Shown: in pieces, positions 1-13,248 of the stretch
Layout of the letters: each line of letters opens with the position of its first letter
How positions within the stretch are numbered: position 1 is the first letter of the stretch
Assembly: GCA_947359465.1 (NCBI GenBank)
Contig: OX375880.1
Location: forward strand, 17,864,120 to 17,928,119
From: Metellina segmentata
Lineage: Eukaryota; Arthropoda; Arachnida; Araneae; Tetragnathidae
Length of the DNA stretch: 64,000 nucleotides
Reading direction: 5' to 3'
The notes under the pieces: model-generated
Told to the model about the DNA's origin: nothing
The model's database searches: none
Seen by the model: the letters and a program-made list of their open reading frames with translations, nothing else
Program-made: the position numbers and the translations under genes

Positions 1-1000
1 GAAATACTCCACCAGCATTTTAAAATTCGTTGAAAATTATGGCGGAATTTGGATTTATACTACAGAGAAATGTATTTATTTGAATGTCTGTTTTGGTTGT
101 AAGAATAGGCTTTATCGAGGTTTACCTATGGTTTTTCACTTTTTATTCATATTTGGAATAATTGGGATATGCATTTTTTTAATGTAGAAAATATAAAATA
201 AGTATGAACAAGCATGAAATATTTCATATGGTCACTTATGGTACTAATATCCACAACAGTTTGACCCTGGTAAAAATTGGTGTATGGTTGGGTTTCATGA
301 CTTGAGCCATATTTGGTCAACCTGTGCGAAACAACATTCAAGTAAATGGATATACACACACAAGGAAAACTTTGCTGTTACAAAAGAGAGAAATACGCCC
401 AGAAAGAAATTGAACCACAGAAATCCCCAGAAATTGATGGGTGCTTTAAAAAAATCACCTATCTTTCTGTGATCAACTAACTAATTTACTATAAACCTTA
501 AATTATGTTCCATTTATTCCCACGCCTTGCAACAGTCTAAATAACATTGTTTACACCTATTTCATAGGATTCTCTATCTTGGCAAAACCTGACCAAAAAA
601 ATTCAATCAATCATTCAGTCAAACTGACTAATTTAATTCTATTCTATGTGAAATTTTTGAAGCGTATATTTCACTATTCACTGACATTTAGTGATTTCCC
701 TTCTCTCTTGAGTGGTAATTGTAGAATGAAATGGTTAAAGCAAAAATATTTTATTGCATTTCATATTAGCCAAAACTTTGTATTTAAAGTACCAATTGTG
801 TTTTGAATCAGTCTCGTGTTTAACCGGACCCATTAGAGCCTTTCAAATTCCTTTTTTAAAGGTACTTAAAAGCTTGCAATAAGTAAGTCCATATGTAGTG
901 TGTACCTTCACCAGCTACTGACATACCCAGATCATAATGGAATGCTGTTGCTCCGATAAGAATGCAGTTAACCTTAGGTCACTGTTTTTTTGTTTTTTAG
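1..1000. other. No supported gene; presumed intron
   Basis: AT-rich sequence. A stretch near 355-440 (GAGAAATACGCCC and neighbours) resembles part of the Leu/Ser-type SINE at 48.1 kb. Nothing else is supportable. Confidence 0.3.
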
Positions 1001-1108
1001 GGTTTGATATCTTGTCAAAGTACAAGTGCCGATCACTGTATGGCTATTTATTACATTATCCCTGCAATTTATTTTGGCACCAAGCCCCAATGGGCAAACC
1101 TAATTTAG
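1001..1108 (+). CDS. Penultimate exon of unrecognised plus-strand gene
   Basis: A T-rich tract ending TTTTTTAG precedes the exon, and AG|GTATGT follows it. Read in phase 1 it encodes 35 residues without a stop, including FDILSKYKCRSLYGYLL, HYPCNLFWHQ and APMGKPNL. Joining to 4976 keeps the frame and ends in a short C-terminus. The family is not recognised. Earlier exons would lie left of the window, as none is visible in 1-1000. Confidence 0.45.
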   Translation, partial: GLISCQSTSADHCMAIYYIIPAIYFGTKPQWANLI

Positions 1109-1344
1109 GTATGTACAGGTTTCTCGGTCCCGATGTATTCTTGTGTATTTATTTTCACTTTGTGGAAGGCCATCATGACTCATTGGGTATGTACCCAGTG
1201 CGCTTTCAACCTTCAAGTTATAGGCAACACAGGTTCGATTGCTGTTGGATGCATTCCTCTCTGAATGTATATTCTCCCTTCTGTATCTGAAACTATCATT
1301 GTGTGCATTTGTCTTATTTGATATTGTATTGTGTTGATGCAATA

Positions 1345-1690
1345 GTTTATCCCTTTTTTTTTAGATAAATTGAAGAAAATATTTTTTGTTTTCTAAAAAT
1401 TACATTTAATCCATATTGTATGCGCTGTTCTGTTCGATGACCAGTCTCCATCTCTCCGGTAGCTGCATCACCCTGCACTCGGAGAAGTTCCGAGGATTCT
1501 GGCTAAAGAACGGATCCAGATGAAGAAACTTTCTGAACCACTTGCGGCACACAGAATCGCCAGCGCCCTCACCTTACACGTTGCATGTCTTTTGCCCTTG
1601 TGCAACATTCTTGCCTTTTCAGAAATTAAATTCATAATAGGTCGAAATTGCTCCTTATTTTCTGCCATTTTTAGTGCTTAACAAAATTTT
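1345..1690 (-). pseudogene. Internally deleted mariner-like relic
   Basis: Minus-strand translation begins MAENKEQFRPIMN at 1668, like the start of mariner transposases. The lower end (about 1380-1470) reads as a mariner-like C-terminus (LPERWRL, VIEQN) in another frame. Only the two ends of the gene seem to remain, with about 0.7 kb missing. Assignment is by eye from short matches. It lies in the presumed intron of the plus-strand gene. Confidence 0.35.
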
Positions 1691-2914
1691 AAAAACACAA
1701 CCAAACAACACAGTTTTTTTTCCCAAGTAATTGCTGAATTTCCTTCTTTTAAACATTATGTGTTTGAAATAGATAACACTTTGGTTTTGCGATTCAATGC
1801 AGCCTAGTGCCAAAAACAAGACGAACTTTAGCATCGACTCAATATGCCTGATGCAGCATGGTCAAATGTGCCCACTTTTTCCCTTTCACGACATTTTTTA
1901 CTTACTATGTCTTGGGCACATCTTGGCCAAATATGACCCTTGTGTCACAAAACCTATATACAACAAACAACTTTCGTCGCCGAGCGATACACTTTAAACC
2001 AGAATCTACACCAAAGCCCCCAGTTTCAAACACTTTGCTTTCGTTACCACAAGTCTCCTTATCTAACTATAATGCAGGCAGCTCCTACAAGAAGGTTGCC
2101 GATATTGATTCAATTGGTTTTCGAAAAGCCTGGGAACTTAAAAAAAGCTCTTGTTCACAAATATATGAATGGTGTTCCACTCAACTCGTCAACACTGCTA
2201 TTGCTTCCAACACTGAATGATCAAATTAAAACCTGCATCTAGCAGTAAAAATATCAACTGTAGCAGTGGTTTTGTTTACATTTCAACTTGTTACTTAATT
2301 TAAACAACACTCATCCACAACCATATGACAACTGCGGAATGTAATTGGATCTTCAGCATTTTGGCAATTATGCAGTTATTGCATTGACCGAACTCTGCTA
2401 TGGTCTCCTTTCAGACAGTATGTGATTGCATGTGTCGAGTAACAAACTTTTATTCCTTACTTAAAGCCACTCCGTCACGGAAATTTTGATTTACTAAGTC
2501 CATAATTTTACATGTTGCATTGAGTGGCTGAATACTTTTAGTGTGCTTGATTTCATAGCGTGTTGCATTTTAGATGTTCATAGCAAAGCTTTTCATCGTT
2601 GGAGTATTTCACTTATGAACCAAATGGGAGACGTTATTTGTGTAGTTAAATATCAAGTCAATTTTTATTTCACCCTTATTAAAAACATGAAGATTGTTGG
2701 GTACTTGAGGGGAGACAAATACTTTTACTAATGACGACTTAGTTTTCAGATTTCGCGATGCTGAAAATTTGAGTTGATCACTTATTGAAATGTTAAATGA
2801 TGTCCAATGAGATGAATACCATCTGATGAAGGTTTAAATTCTAATTGTGTTCAGTTGTATAATGTTGCAAACAAGCAACTTCATTCTACAAGAAGTATTT
2901 CGTAGTCGAGATGC

Positions 2915-3913
2915 TGTGACGGAAGCAAAGCAGGCGCTCTGCGGAAAAGTTGAAAGGACAAAGAGGCGAGATTCACCGGAGGTCACACCAATGCATAAAC
3001 CCAGCGCCGGACAGAGATTTAATGAGCTGACAGTCAAGAGATTGGATTTCACCGTGAAGGGGAAAGCGAGATGTCATTGTCGCTATGCAAGACGCAGGGC
3101 AGAAGTTCATTTCCGCCGCTTCCAGGATCAGAGGAGGCCACCGCCGACTTGCTAATGAAGTTCCCGGCGGGTAGGGAAAAATAACCGCCCATGTACAGCC
3201 CGATTTGGAACCAGCCAACAGTGAGAGGATATGTGTGTCAGATGAAACGAGAGGGGCGAACTGTTTCGTATATTGAAACGGACGGAGTGCTCATCCAAGC
3301 ACTGGAAAAAGGTTAGTATAAGCCTGCAGGAATCATGACTGCTGTTTGTTGATTCTGAGGAATTTCTTATACAGTGATTACGTCTATCAGACATTGAGGA
3401 AAGCTCAAACTTGATCTGTTGTTTTGGATATTGAAATGGACGTAAGTGCTCATCTGAGCACTGAAAAGAGGCTAGTATAAGCCTGCAGAAATCACGACTG
3501 CTGTTCGTTGATTCTGAGGAATTTCCCGAACCGGGATTACGTCTATCAGACGTGAGGAAAGTTCGAACCTAAGATGCTGGTCTTGCTGATTTGGAGTGGA
3601 CGCAAATTTTGGAAAGAGCTCAACCGAGCTATGGACCCCGCTTAACCATGTGGTCATCAAATTTTCGAGCTCACCCGAGCTGGGAAACCTTACTTACCCA
3701 AGTAAGGACTGGAGAAGGGCTCACGCGAGCCAGATAATCAGCCTCGAGTGTTCTAGAGAGACCCTGTGTGTGTGTGTGTGTGGAGTACCAAGCCTAAGGA
3801 CCCTTCCTGTACAAAACAAACTCAAACTCTATCTTATTTTCTTCAAATATTATTCAATAAATTATTTAGTCTAGAGCCACCTGCGAGTTGTTCCTTCTGA
3901 TAGGCTTGTAACA
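2915..3913 (+). mobile_element. Solo LTR-like element with internal tandem duplication
   Basis: It begins TGTGACGGAAG and ends CTTGTAACA, with an AATAAA near the end (about 3857) and a (GT)n run, as expected of an LTR. A unit of about 165 bp is repeated (about 3290-3400 and 3465-3570, both with AGTATAAGCCTGCAG). A related copy lies inverted at 14.1-14.8 kb. No matching 5 bp target duplication was found, so the ends are approximate. Confidence 0.45.
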
Positions 3914-4975
3914 GCTCTACCACTTCAACACGTTGCTCATGCTTATACATTACTGTATTGTAATTTAGATTTTCTAAAGGTCAGTATGTTCCTCACACAT
4001 TAAACGCTAATGAAATCCCCTAACTAATAACACTTTGTACCAAACTATTCCGAATATTTTAGTGTTTTTTTTATTGCATCAGTCTTAATTTGATATTCTC
4101 AATTGGCATGTCTTTTATAACTGGACATTTTTGTGCGGATAATCGAGTAGTACTTGGGGAAATCTTTATTGAGTCAGAGTATGTTGTGTAAATTTTCTTC
4201 ACAGAAATTAGAACTTGTCCAGACTAGTTTTCCTCCACAGCAGGTGCGTCATTCTGAATGAAACTGGTGTTTTGCGCTTTGGCACCATGTGATATACTAA
4301 TAATGCTACGTCTAGATCGTCCATTCTCCACAGTATTCTGTATGTCTAAGTTGACACCTCTGGTCTTCGTTAAGATGGCCGCCTTGTTATGCCTGCCGCA
4401 TCATTTGGTCGCTAGATGTGTCATGTAGATAGAACCGTGTGCAAGCTCCCATACTCTCCTTCATGCCACCAAAAGAATTTATCGTACCATATTTTATCGC
4501 ATGACCTAAATCGATATGTGTGCAAGTAACCTGGTAGTTAGCATTGAGACGAGAAGCCCACTTTGCAACAACATAAAAAATCACTGGTTCTGTGAGGAAA
4601 GATAATCCAGATTATAACCAAAATTGATGATAACCTTCCTTTTTTTTAAATATCAGTAGTTTAAAAAAAAATTGTCTTTTTTTTTTTTTAATAAATTTCA
4701 CATTTTTCTTTTTAACTGACAACTTTTGTGTATGCCTTGTTTTAGGTCATTATAAAGGTCCTTGAAAAATATTTTTTTGGTTTTGAAAAGTCCTTGAATT
4801 TTTTTTTCGATGAAGGTGTGGGAACCATGTAAATGATGAAAGAGCATAATGAAGTTGCATAAGTTTGTCAGTTGATTCCATGCATATTGATCATGTTTTT
4901 TGCTTTTCAAACATTTTAGTTTCATGCACTTGGCCGCATCACATGTGATAGTCTATGCTTATTTTCTAATTTCAG

Positions 4976-5013
4976 ATGCCCTGGTGTTAATACAACTGCC
5001 ATGGTGGTATTGA
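4976..5013 (+). CDS. Terminal exon of unrecognised plus-strand gene
   Basis: The acceptor TTTTCTAATTTCAG also contains a good branch-site-like TTCTAAT. Joined in phase 1 to exon 1001-1108 it continues GKPNL-DALVLIQLPWWY and stops at TGA (5011-5013). A short hydrophobic C-terminus ending WWY does not look random but I cannot name the protein. Confidence 0.42.
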
Positions 5014-8000
5014 GAATAGGAAAGTCTAGATGCAGATCATATTGTGTTGTAAATATCTACATTCCATTTTGAGTAAAACATTGGCTTGACTCCATTACAA
5101 AGGCTCCCTTGCAGAAAAATTAACTACATATGTGCTGTACATATAAGATGTTTATAGTATATTATGAGTAACAGCTGGTGCCATTTTTTCTTGAGTTCAT
5201 TTTTGTTAATTTAATGTGGATAAATCTAAAGTGTTAAATTACAGCTGATATGCAAGAAAATAATGTGCAGTTTGTTATAAATACATTTCAAAATATTAAA
5301 GTATAAGTGTTATTGAGAGTGTTAACTCATTTTGAAAATGTATATTTCCACACTTTATAGAAAAGGTTTTGTTTATATCTAATCCAAAAGTGCAAACAAA
5401 TTCAAGTTGACCAAATATCACATCAATATTTATTCAATTAATTTTTGTGTTGGTTTATAAGATACTCCAGTTATGTGCTTAATGCAATAAATTAATAGAC
5501 TGCAGCATATGGATTTGTTTAAGTATTAGCAATATACATCTTTGTAAAGGGTCTATTTTTAACTAAAAATGTTTGCCTATTTTCAAAATTAAGACACAAA
5601 ATTTGTATTGGAAAAAGTAGGTAATTTAATTGCTTTGTGAAGCTCAATTTTTATTTAAGTTTTAATTTACATAGAAAAGTACTGAGAATCATATTTTATC
5701 AAATAAAAAAATATCAGTGTCTTGTGTAGGAAACATTAGCCTTGTATATATGCACTGTTAAATGAATGTTTTATTATAAATTTTGAAGTATTTTAATCAA
5801 TGTACAATTCATTTCAGTGATCAATACTTGGTACTTTTCATATCTTAAGAAACTGCCTTAGCAAGTTCATATTTCTAGTCGTGAATTTATTGTGCTTGTT
5901 TGGGTTATATGATGTAAAATGAATACATCTGAATTTATCATATATTGTTGAATACTAACATCTATTTTTAAAGTTGAAATTTTATGGATTTTTTAAAACT
6001 AAATCATGATTTATTTATTCTTATACTCAGAACTTTTTAAGTGCTCTTTCTTAAATGAGATGCATAAGTTTCTGGTAAAGAGCAATATAATGAATATGGA
6101 ATTAATTTATGTTGTAAAATAACTTCTTTGTGTGTGTACATTCCTTCTAAATTCTAAGGAATTTGTAATACTCGATGATTTATTGGTATATTTACGTGTT
6201 TTTATTTTTGAAAATTGTTCCTTTATAAATAGTCACAACTGCAAAACCTTTTTAGTGAAAAATTTTTGTTATATTTATATCCAATTACATATTAATATTC
6301 AGATCTTTCTTTTCTGGATTGATCCCAAAACCATCACCCCATTGTGTGTTACTCCAGTGTGAGGGTAATTCAACCACCTACCTACACATTAAGTTAGTTT
6401 GCTTAGAAAATTAATTGATTGATAATTAGTGTATTTATGCATCTTGATGGATTTGTGCTCAATAGCTTAAAAGTAATACTTTATTTCAAAGTATGTTTCT
6501 ATTACACATTCAGCTATCCTTTATTGTAGTTATAGGTTCCTTATCTTAAGGAGGTGCATAAATTAAATTTACGAAAATCTAATCATACAACTAATCTAAT
6601 TAAATAAATTCAAAAGACATCGCTTTACCTACTGAAACAGTGTAATCCGTTTGATACTTTTGCATTTATTTATATTCAGAATTTATGTTTGGTAAATTAC
6701 AAAGTTTCGTACTTACGGTGAATGGTTAGATTTTAATAATTGTCGAGTTTGTAACTGTCCTGAAAAGGGGGAAATATTTAAAGTGGTGTTTTCCTTTCAT
6801 GCAAATGAATTTCACATGCTAGTGAAAGGAATTTTAAACGAGAAATTTCACGTCTTTTGAAATTGGCTTAATAAATCGATCAAGAGGTCATTGATTTTTT
6901 TTAAAATCAGATTTGCACGTCTTGTGAGGTGAAGATTATTTGACCATATAAGTTACATAACTAACAAAGTTTTGCAGTTGTCAGCTCAAGGTAAATCATT
7001 AGGGTCTTGCTAAGAGGTTTCATATCTATCTTTTCACAGAAGAGCTGTCTGAAATTGCATGTATTAATACTTGTGTAGATGAAGTCATGTGTCACTTGAA
7101 TGTTTGGTGTTTTAAACAAAGATTCTATTAGAAGGTAATTCTGGGTTCAAGTACAAATTTGCTTAGGTCAATTTAGCTTATCCAAGAATTGTATTTATTT
7201 GTTAATTACATTAAAAGTTTTTGAAACTAATTGTGATTATGTACATTATGAACATGAAAATGTTACACACATATAGTCCTACACAGACAAAAACAGTCTG
7301 GTTTACCTACCTGCTTAATTTTTCATTATAATCATCTTATTAATTTGCTTATTTCAGTTTTATTTACGCAATAATACCTTGAGCTATGCTGTCAGCTTGG
7401 AGCAAAAACTCATTAACTGTCATTTTTAGAAAAGGGAATTTTTTACACCGATTATTTTCATGAGAAATACATTTTCATGTTTTATTTGGTTTGAAAGAAA
7501 ATATGCAGCTACCTGAATAGTTATATTTTAGACCTAAAAACTAGTAGTCAGTCTTTAATTGGTTTAATTTTTTGTTAGTTAATGAGTTGCTTCTCTAATT
7601 CAACAATATATTGAAATTTTATGATAGAATTCTTAAATTTAACAATTTACTTGTTAACAATTGTATTAATAAATCATTTAGTTTTAACGAGAATGGAATG
7701 ACAGGATAAAACAAAATTAGGGTCGGGTACAAAGTTTTATTAAGGAAATTATTTAAATTAAATAGTCTACTTTTATTGATAGTTTGCATATATTAAACCA
7801 AATTATTCAACTTCATTTGAACTGCTGATTCCAGTTTTCAAGGGTCATGTTGAATAAAGGAATTTAAGTACACATTTTCCAAATCTGAAATACCACAATT
7901 TTACAGCAACTCTTTGCTGCTATTTTTCAACCTTGCTAACAAGGGGTATCTTTTTAAGCAAAGCCATCTCAAAGTTCTTAATTTCGATATTCTGTTGACT

Positions 8001-8200
8001 TATTTGAAAATTCACCGAAGGTCAATGTAAATTTAGCCCCTCCTCCCTTTTTTTTAAAAACTTTTAAGCAGATAGGGAAGAGTATTTTACTAGTTTTTCC
8101 TTAGAACGAAAATTTAACTAGTGATGCCAATTTCTAAGTTTTGGCATCGAGCAAGGCAACCGTAAAAGACAAACATCGAAATCTAGTTGTGAAATTGTCG
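5014..8200 (+). other. AT-rich non-coding stretch, possible 3' UTR of the plus-strand gene
   Basis: More than 3 kb with no recognisable mobile element, unlike nearly every other part of the window, and no supportable coding region. AATAAA occurs near 5486, 7668 and, just beyond, 8507. Freedom from repeats directly after a stop codon is what a long conserved 3' UTR would look like; this is inference. Confidence 0.3.
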
Positions 8201-8314
8201 TTGGAGACCAAATGTTGGTTCACCGGGGATTGGTGAGCAGTGGTCACACCTTACCCCCACAAAAAAACTCGCGGGCAACACCGTGCTGCCCATGCAGTGG
8301 CTAGTTGTGTAAAA
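8200..8314 (+). mobile_element. Helitron 3' end fragment
   Basis: It ends with a hairpin-like GGGCAACACCGTGCTGCCC and then CAGTGGCTAGT, the same 3' signature as the Helitron at 51.3-52.2 kb. No 5' end was found. Confidence 0.4.
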
Positions 8315-8816
8315 GTGACATTTTGTCTGGTCATAGAAGTGTCTTCACAACGATGATTTGCAAATGTATAAGAATAGTAAACAACGGTCAATTCAACTTT
8401 TGAAGTACTGATGTGATGTATGTAGCTCTAAATGTATGAACAGCTGGTATGTCTCCAGAAAGATAAGAAAAACTCATTGCTTTCATATTCCGTGGTGAAT
8501 AATTAATTTAATAAAGTAATCACAGAAGAATTCCCTGCATATGTGGTATTTTGAAATTTCTGTAAACACTCCTTTTGAAATATTCTAATGCAAAATTAAT
8601 TTAATGGAACCTTTTTCTATTTACTTGACAGAGAGAACCTGAATTTAATTTCTATTCCGGATGCTACAAATTGGACGTGGATTTTAACGTCAAAAGTTTA
8701 ATGATGTCAATCATTCAAAATTTCTGCATTAAAAGCAATCCTTTGGCTTCCTGGGTAATGGAGTAAATTGGGACACATACTTTTAATTACAGTATTTTCA
8801 ATGGTCGTATACAAAG

Positions 8817-9002
8817 GGGGCTGGTGAACGTTAAATCTGTCGTGTCCTCACATTGGCATGGAAGTTTGGAGAGTGGGGTGCCAGCTCAGGTGTGACCTCT
8901 TCACCTGACCATGGTTCACAATGACGTGGTGTTCTAGAATCCTTCCCTCCGTGATGGATCCAGGACCGTCACCAATAGTCTGTTGTGTTGCTCCAGTGCT
9001 AA
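8817..9002 (+). repeat. SINE body copy, 5' truncated
   Basis: It matches the shared SINE body from TTAAATCTGTCGTG through GAGTGGGGTGCCAGCTCAG to TGTTGTGTTGCTCCAGTG. The tRNA-like head is missing. Confidence 0.7.
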
Positions 9003-10039
9003 ATAAGTTCGACTACCTTCCGACCTGTTCCGTGCCCATGAAAAGTGGACTCGAGAACTTACTCATCCCGTCATGGAGAATTCTTGTGATTGACGTGTCA
9101 TTGTTGAAGGTAAGCATTATGTTCTCATTCCACAGCTATGTTGTTTAATTCGAAAATTAAAATTCAGTTCATGTAAAAAGTGTTCATTTGTCAAAACGTA
9201 TCCGCGTTTAGCAACTGTGATGGAAAGTTTCAGATTTAAAAAAAAATTGGCACCGTTCAATTTTGAAACCGCTATACGTTGAACTTTTCGAACCCACAGG
9301 CCACAAATACAGTAGAACTCCAATTATCCTGATCAATTTGGATCAGACCCCGTTCGGATAATTGAATAATTCACGATGAAAAGGTTATTTCTTAGTAAAA
9401 AAATAAATAATTTTGCTTTAATATGTAATGTAATTCAATGACTGAAAAAAATTTTGTTTACATTTTGTACTTGCATACTGTATTAAGATGTATCATTGCT
9501 TGAACATATCGGTCAAAGTCAATTGCTTCGCTGTCTTTACTCGTTTTAGTGTAGCCTAGTCACGCCTACGCTTGAGGCGAGTAGCTGTAGATGGACGCAC
9601 TCAGGCTGCCGATACATCCATTTTAGCGCTGTGTCATGGCACTCAAACGCCTTACTAGCTGACGATCTGGCTGAGCAGCAATGGCGTCGTCATCTTCCGG
9701 GTCATCAATGAGTTTTCTCACACTTTGAATGAGTTTATCGCCACCGAGAATTTAGAATCCAGGGTATGAAGAATCACACACCAGCCACTCGCCTACGTCC
9801 TCTGCACTGCACTCGGAACATCCAGCAATTTTCACTAGGATGTTTGTTGTGTCCTGAACTGACCCTTCGTCCTCTTCGTTTTTATCATTCAACGGAAAGA
9901 AACTTTTAGGCCCGGTGCACACATACGATTTTTCAACGTGCGGCACCGAAGCCCAACTATGCACACATAATCGTGAAATGACGCAAGTACTCATTTCGCG
10001 TCATATGCGATAAATATTCTATGGACCCTATTGGAAAAA

Positions 10040-10330
10040 GTTCAAAATACCAGTATCAAAAGGATACCGGAACCAGTAAAAACATACCGGAAATTTTGAA
10101 GCCGGTATGAAACCATACTGGAAATTTTGATACCGGTTTTCAAACATACTGGACATTTTGATATCAGTATGAAAACATACTGGAAATTTTGATACCGGTT
10201 TTTAAACATGCTGGAAATTTTGATATCAGTATGAAAACATACTGAAAATTTTGATACCGGTTTTCAAACATACTGGAAATTTTGATACCAGTATGAAAAC
10301 ATACTGGAAATTTTGAAAGCAGTTTGATAT
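10040..10330 (+). repeat. Tandem array with two alternating 31 bp half-units
   Basis: TACTGGAAATTTTGATACCG alternates with TACTGGAAATTTTGATATCA, each followed by a TTTTCAAACA or GTATGAAAACA joint, about nine half-units. It lies inside the PIF/Harbinger-like element. Confidence 0.85.
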
Positions 10331-10928
10331 ATATTTAAAATATACTGGAAGTATTTAAGACAGTATACTGCCTTGAGTGTGAATACTTGTAATAATAACT
10401 TAAATACTTGTAATACAATAAGTGTGATTGACCGTATGTGTATGGAAATGGATCCGGGGAGGGAGAGAGATAATAGCCCCTCTAATAAAGTAGGCGCAAT
10501 CTAATTTTTAAAAGTAAAATTAGTTATACATGTTTAGATGTTATGCCCTGCGATTGACAAATGGATATGAACTTTGTTTAGCTGTTATTTTATGTGACAC
10601 TGTAAATAACAAATGGTAAATTAGTTCTCAAAATAGACAATTCTGGGTGAAAGTGGGAGGTAGAAGAGGATTGAAATTCATCCCATATTGAGAAAAATGT
10701 TATTGGGTACAACCACTCATTAATTAGTATTTATATTCCACTAGCCTTATGCGTGGCTAGCCCTTCGCAAACGGGCACGTGACGTAAAGTATTAAGCTGG
10801 TGTAACATTTTCCTCAAATTTCAAATCCGTTGATGTATATTCAATTAAAGAATTATTTATTTGAAGAAAATCCTATTTTTAGGTATCAATCTAAGCTGAA
10901 ATTTTTACTCATCTTTAACGATCTAGGA

Positions 10929-13248
10929 CAGGGATGGGCAAACAATTTCGGTTGCGGGCCAAAAATCAAAAAAAAAAAGTTTGGCGAGCCAAGATAAATT
11001 TTTCTAAAATTTTAAAAACAATATACAAGTACTACAATTTCAATATGTTAATGAGATTAATAAAATGTTGATTTCATTTTTAAAAGTTCCAGTTATTGAG
11101 GTTCGAAGTGAGATGTTATGATTCTAAGGAACGAGGCTAAATGCTCATCTGTCAGTCTATTTCTGAAATAATTCTTTCTAAGGTTCATAGTTGAAAACAC
11201 TTGTTCACATATATAAGATGAAGCAAATATAGCACTGATTTTCTGGGCGTGAGATATTCAATTTGGGAAACTTACTTTCGATAATGATGGTAAAATATCC
11301 AATTCTGTTTGAATGGCACTGAAATCTTGAAATTTGCGTTCGAACTCAAAATGCAGTTTTTTTCAAGCCATCTTCACAAGCTTCTATTCATTTACTGAGT
11401 GTATTTAATTTAACCTCGAGAAATGAGACAAGTCGTTCTTAGCTATCTGCCCAGCAAACAGATTAAGTTTTAGTTTAAAAGCTTTGAGATGGGCCCAGAT
11501 ATCGTCGATAAATTGATTTTCCCCTTGCATCTTGACATTCAAGTTGCTCATATGACAAAGAAGATCTGTGAAAAATGCTAAGTCCGAAAGCCATTCTGTA
11601 TCTTCTAACATTTCGCACTCCGCAAAACACTGTTTCTCATGGAAGAACGACACAATGTCGTCTTTCAGCTGCCAAACTCGCTCGAAAACACATTCTGCAC
11701 TAAGCCACCTTACTTTCGTGTAATACAGTATATTCAGATTGCAAGGACTGAAGAAAATCTCGAAATTGCCTGTGAGTAAGCCCACGAGATCGAATAGTAT
11801 TTACAAGCTTCACGACTGCATCAAGCACGGGTTTCATATTCAATGCAGATTTACACAGAGCATCTTCATGTATAGCACAATGTAGAAAAACAACATTGTT
11901 TCCGGGATAGTTTTGATTAAAGAGTCCAAGAAATCCAGATTTTTTTCCTGTCATATTTGGTGCTCCATCGGTCGTAATATTACATATATTTGTTATAGGC
12001 ACTCCTGAAATTCACGAAAAATATCACATCCCGTTGTAGTTCCCTTTAAAGAACGCATGCACGCCAGTTCCTCGGTAATTTCAAAGTTCTCATCAACACC
12101 TCTTATAAATAATACAAATTGAGCAGTATCATTTATATCAGTGCTTTCATCCTTAGCTATGGAGCAAAATTTAAACTGGCCCAATCTTTGACTCTAATTG
12201 TGATGTCAAATTTTTATCGATGGCTTTGATTCTAGAAGTCACCGTTTTTCGAGGTAAGCTTACAGTCTCAAAATTATTTTTCTTGTCTGGGCATAAAACA
12301 TCACAAACTTGGAGTATGCATTGTTTAACGAACTCCCCATCACTGAGAGCTTTATTATTTTTAGCAATATTGTATGCTACAATGTAACTTGCATGTGTAG
12401 CTGCTTCTTGGATAGTGTTTACCTTCTTGAAAACATTTTGTCGGCCTGATAAATTTTTACAAAGACTTTCTACATTTTGTTTTCTTTCATATTCGGACAT
12501 TGCTTCGTAATTGGAATTCTAATGCTTGGATGTGAAATGACGGGAAATGTTATATTCTTTTAAGACTGTTACAGATAAATTGCATATGAGACACACTGGT
12601 TTATCTTTAACAACTGTAAAAAAATATTTTCAGGTCCATTCATCATTTTAAAAGCACGGCACTCTGAATTTACGTTTTTTAGTAGCCATTTTGGGGTTGA
12701 AATATTTTACGAATAACAAAAACAAGCACTAGCTACGCTAAACTTTTAATACTTTCACCACTATTCACAATGATGCTATATGTCCGCAATATTTCCATAA
12801 GCAATCAATAACATTAAAACTCGCACCAAAAGAAAAAGCCGCTGACTGGAGCTTAAAATGCGCAGTCTGCCACATGTGAGGTCTAATTCACCTATATTGG
12901 ATTCCCATATGTCTGCTACCCGAGAAAGAGATAACGCTTGTTGCCGCCAGTCTACAGCTATAACTAACAAAGAACTTCCGCTTTTAACACTTTACCGATT
13001 GAAAGCTGTCTGTGCTTGCTATTTCCGTCGATTTATGTTTTGTAGGACAAAAATAGAGAAAGTGAAAAAAATCATCAGTCCTTTGAAAAAAAGGAAGAAG
13101 AAAAAAAAATTTTGAACAAAGTAGAAAAGGAGATGGATATATAATATATAAATCATATTTTCTTTTAATTTCCGTCGGACCGGCAAGTTAAAATCCTATC
13201 CGCGGGCCGGATAAAACCTTCCAGCGGGCTGGAGTTGGCCCATCCCTG
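10929..13248 (-). mobile_element. hAT transposon, innermost of the nest
   Basis: Terminal repeats CAGGGATGGGCAAAC and, inverted, CAGGGATGGGCCAAC, flanked by perfect 8 bp duplications ATCTAGGA (10921-10928, 13249-13256). It is 2320 bp long with a decayed transposase on the minus strand. The intact duplication suggests it is the youngest insertion of the nest. Confidence 0.92.
11080..12500 (-). pseudogene. hAT transposase, broken by frameshifts
   Basis: Translation falls in at least four frames (from about 12500 down to 11080). In order: KDESTDINDTAQ with the first catalytic Asp, TTDGAPNMTGKKSGF with the second, CAIHEDALC (CxxH), RWLS, and a C-terminus reading NRLTDEHLASFLR. This is the order in GTF2IRD2/ZBED-type hAT transposases. 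The shifts make it non-functional. Confidence 0.85.

Noticed and set aside
937..1290. Single 117-residue plus-strand ORF
   Set aside because: Only its middle (1001-1108) lies between good splice sites; the start and end look like intron.
8921..9148. 75-residue plus-strand ORF ending at a GTAAGC donor-like site
   Set aside because: Its first part is the SINE body and no acceptor precedes the rest convincingly.
10040..10330. CRISPR-like array
   Set aside because: The half-units abut directly with no unique spacers, in an animal transposon; it is a plain tandem repeat.
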